Source: Atherix ibis (lineage: Eukaryota; Arthropoda; Insecta; Diptera; Athericidae). From it: a stretch of 64,000 nucleotides of DNA. The position numbers and the translations under genes are program-made. Below the pieces are notes generated by a model. It was given only the letters and a program-made list of their open reading frames with translations. It did not search any database and had not been told where the DNA came from. This document shows, piece by piece, positions 62,601 to 64,000 of this stretch (its first letter is position 1; the number at the start of each line of letters is the position of its first letter). The stretch is from NCBI GenBank assembly GCA_958298945.1, contig CATQJD010000005.1:1-64000 (forward strand). Reading direction: 5' to 3'.

Positions 62601-64000
62601 TTTTAGAGGAATATGAAGTAGTATATTGAAGAGGAATATGAAGTAGTATGTTTAAGAGGAATATGAAGTAGTATGTTTAAAAAGAATTTGAAGTAGTTTG
62701 CTTAAGAGGAATATGAAGTAGTATGTTTAAGAGGAATATGAAGTAGTATGTTTAAGAGGAATATGAAGTAGTATATTTAAGAGGAATTTGAAGTAGTATA
62801 TTTAAGGGGAATATGAAGTAGTATGTTTAAGAGAAATATGAAGTAGTATGTTTAAGAGGAATATGAAGTAGTATGTTTAAGAGGAATATGCAGTAGTATA
62901 TTTAAGAGGAATATGAAGTAGAATATTTAAGAGGAATATGAAGTAGTATGTTTAAGAGGAATATGAAGTAGTATGTTTAAGGGGAATATGAAGTAGTATG
63001 TTTAAGAGGAATATGAAGTAGTATGTTTAAGAGGAATATGACGTAGTATGTTTAAGAGGAATATGAAGTAGTATGTTTAAGAGTAATATGAAGTAGTATG
63101 TTTAAGAGAAATATGAAGTAGTATATTTAAGAGGAATATGAAGTAGTATATTTAAGAGGAATATGATGTAGTATGTTTAAGAGAAATATGAAGGAGTATG
63201 TTTAAGAGGAATATGAAGTAGTATGTTTAAGAGGAATATGATGTAATATGTTTAAGAAGAATATGAAGTAGTATGTTTAAGAGGAATATGAAGTAGTATG
63301 TTTAAGAGGAATATGATTAGTATGTTTAAGAGTAATATGAAGTAGTATGCTTAAAAGGAATATGAAGTAGTATATTTAAACGGAATATGAAGTAGTATAT
63401 TTAAGAGGAATATGAAGTAGTATATTTAAGAGGAATATGAAGTATTATGTTTAAGAGAGATATTAAGTAGTATGTTTAAGATGAATATGAAGTAGTATGT
63501 TTAAGAGGAATATGAAGTAGTATATTTAAGAGGAATATGAAGTATTATGTTTAAGAGGAATATGAAGTAGTATGTTTAAGAGGAATATGAAGTAGTATGT
63601 TTAAGAGGAATTTGAAATAGTATGTTTAAGTGGAATATGAAGTAGTATGTTTAAGAGGAATATGAAGTAGTATGTTTAAGAGGAATATGAAGAAGTATGA
63701 TTAAAAGGAATATTAAGTAGTATATTTAAGAGGAATATGAAGTAGTATATTTAAGAGGAATATGAAGTAGTATGTTTAAGAGTAATATAAAGTAGTATGT
63801 TTAAGATAATTATGAAGTAATATGTTTAAGAGGAATATGAAGTAGTATATTTAAGAGGAATATGAAGTAGTATATTTAGGAGGAATATGAAGTAGTATAT
63901 TTAAGAGGAATATGAAGTAGTATGCTTAAGAGGAATATGAAGTAATATATTTAAGGGGAATATGAATTAGTATATTGATGAGGAGTATGAAGTAGTATAT
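59641..64000. repeat. Third A-B unit, offset 5,272 then 5,172 bp
   Basis: From about 59,650 the sequence leaves block B and re-enters block A at the point equivalent to about 54,378, giving an offset of 5,272 bp (minus-strand open stretches 54357/59629). Near 62,370 the offset falls to 5,172 bp because four monomers present at about 57,097-57,197 are missing. The 5,172-bp offset holds to the end (TATTGATGAGG 58801/63973). Confidence 0.78.

Larger units (their letters stand above)
36084..64000. repeat. 25-bp satellite array, right arm
   Basis: The same 25-bp satellite, in the same orientation, resumes directly at the retrotransposon boundary and continues to the end of the window. Monomer variants match those of the left arm, including the +6 marker at 38330, 43935, 50312 and 53990. 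Some variants are frequent only here: TTTAAGCCCAATATG at 43721, 50101 and 53776, and AAGAACAATGTG at 47153, 50831, 57208 and about 62380. These show local homogenisation of this arm. No gene, RNA gene or second mobile element is visible. Confidence 0.97.

Noticed and set aside
1..64000. CRISPR array
   Set aside because: The repeats are directly adjacent with no unique spacers, the monomer is 25 bp with drifting variants, and the window is eukaryotic with no cas gene.
1..64000. Telomeric repeat
   Set aside because: The monomer has no TTAGG, TTAGGG or similar core and shows higher-order organisation typical of satellites. A telomere-adjacent site cannot be excluded but is not shown.
1..64000. 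Relation to human satellite II/III because of GGAAT, or heat-shock element because of GAA motifs
   Set aside because: GGAAT occurs once per 25 bp in an unrelated monomer, and the GAA units are not arranged as alternating inverted nGAAn pentamers.
1..64000. tRNA, rRNA or other structured RNA genes
   Set aside because: No cloverleaf, rRNA core or snRNA motif was seen. The tRNA-Leu-like string at 35809-35833 is a primer site complement only.

Overview
The window is one giant tandem-repeat (satellite) array broken by a single LTR retrotransposon. It points to a eukaryotic heterochromatic region. The retrotransposon type (Ty3/Gypsy family, tRNA-Leu-like primer site, 5-bp target duplication, Asn-rich Gag) suggests an arthropod, most likely an insect; the species cannot be fixed from this sequence. 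I found no host protein-coding gene, rRNA, tRNA or CRISPR array.

Layout: (1) 1-29670, head-to-tail 25-bp satellite; (2) 29671-36083, a 6,413-bp Ty3/Gypsy-type element inserted in minus orientation and flanked by the 5-bp target duplication ATAGT; (3) 36084-64000, the same satellite in the same orientation, running off the window end. The consensus monomer is AAGAGGAATATG followed by AAGTAGTATGTTT. Its plus strand has no cytosine at all (A10, G7, T8). Cytosines in the array come only from variant monomers.

The satellite is organised at several levels. Variant monomers (G or A at monomer position 22, a +6-bp variant, a +3-bp variant, a -3-bp variant, TTTAAG to TTTCAG or TTTGAG) form a barcode that recurs at long range. 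I can follow repeat offsets of 1,554 bp (three copies, 2.8-7.5 kb), 2,333 bp (6.4-11.1 kb), 1,934 and 2,983 bp (17.3-24.8 kb), 2,579 bp (interrupted by the retrotransposon), 830 and 625 bp (local duplications), and 10,055, 3,678 and 5,272 bp (43-64 kb, block order A-B-B-A-B-A-B). Length differences between copies are repeatedly whole numbers of monomers (100, 125, 200, 300 bp), as in-register unequal exchange predicts.

The element has two 246-bp LTRs differing at 2 sites, a tRNA-Leu-like primer-binding site, and one long Gag-Pol frame (zinc knuckle, protease, reverse transcriptase, RNase H, integrase). That frame is cut by one in-frame TGA in the integrase and ends in a poly-lysine tail encoded by a 36-bp A tract. 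The 3' non-coding part holds its own tandem repeat (15 copies of GGCATCACACC) with a four-unit higher-order pattern. There is no env-like frame. Uninterrupted paralogues of the insertion site elsewhere in the array confirm the insertion boundaries exactly.

All coordinates of long-range repeats come from comparing the sequence by eye at marker monomers. Marker offsets are exact, but block edges are approximate to some tens of bases.
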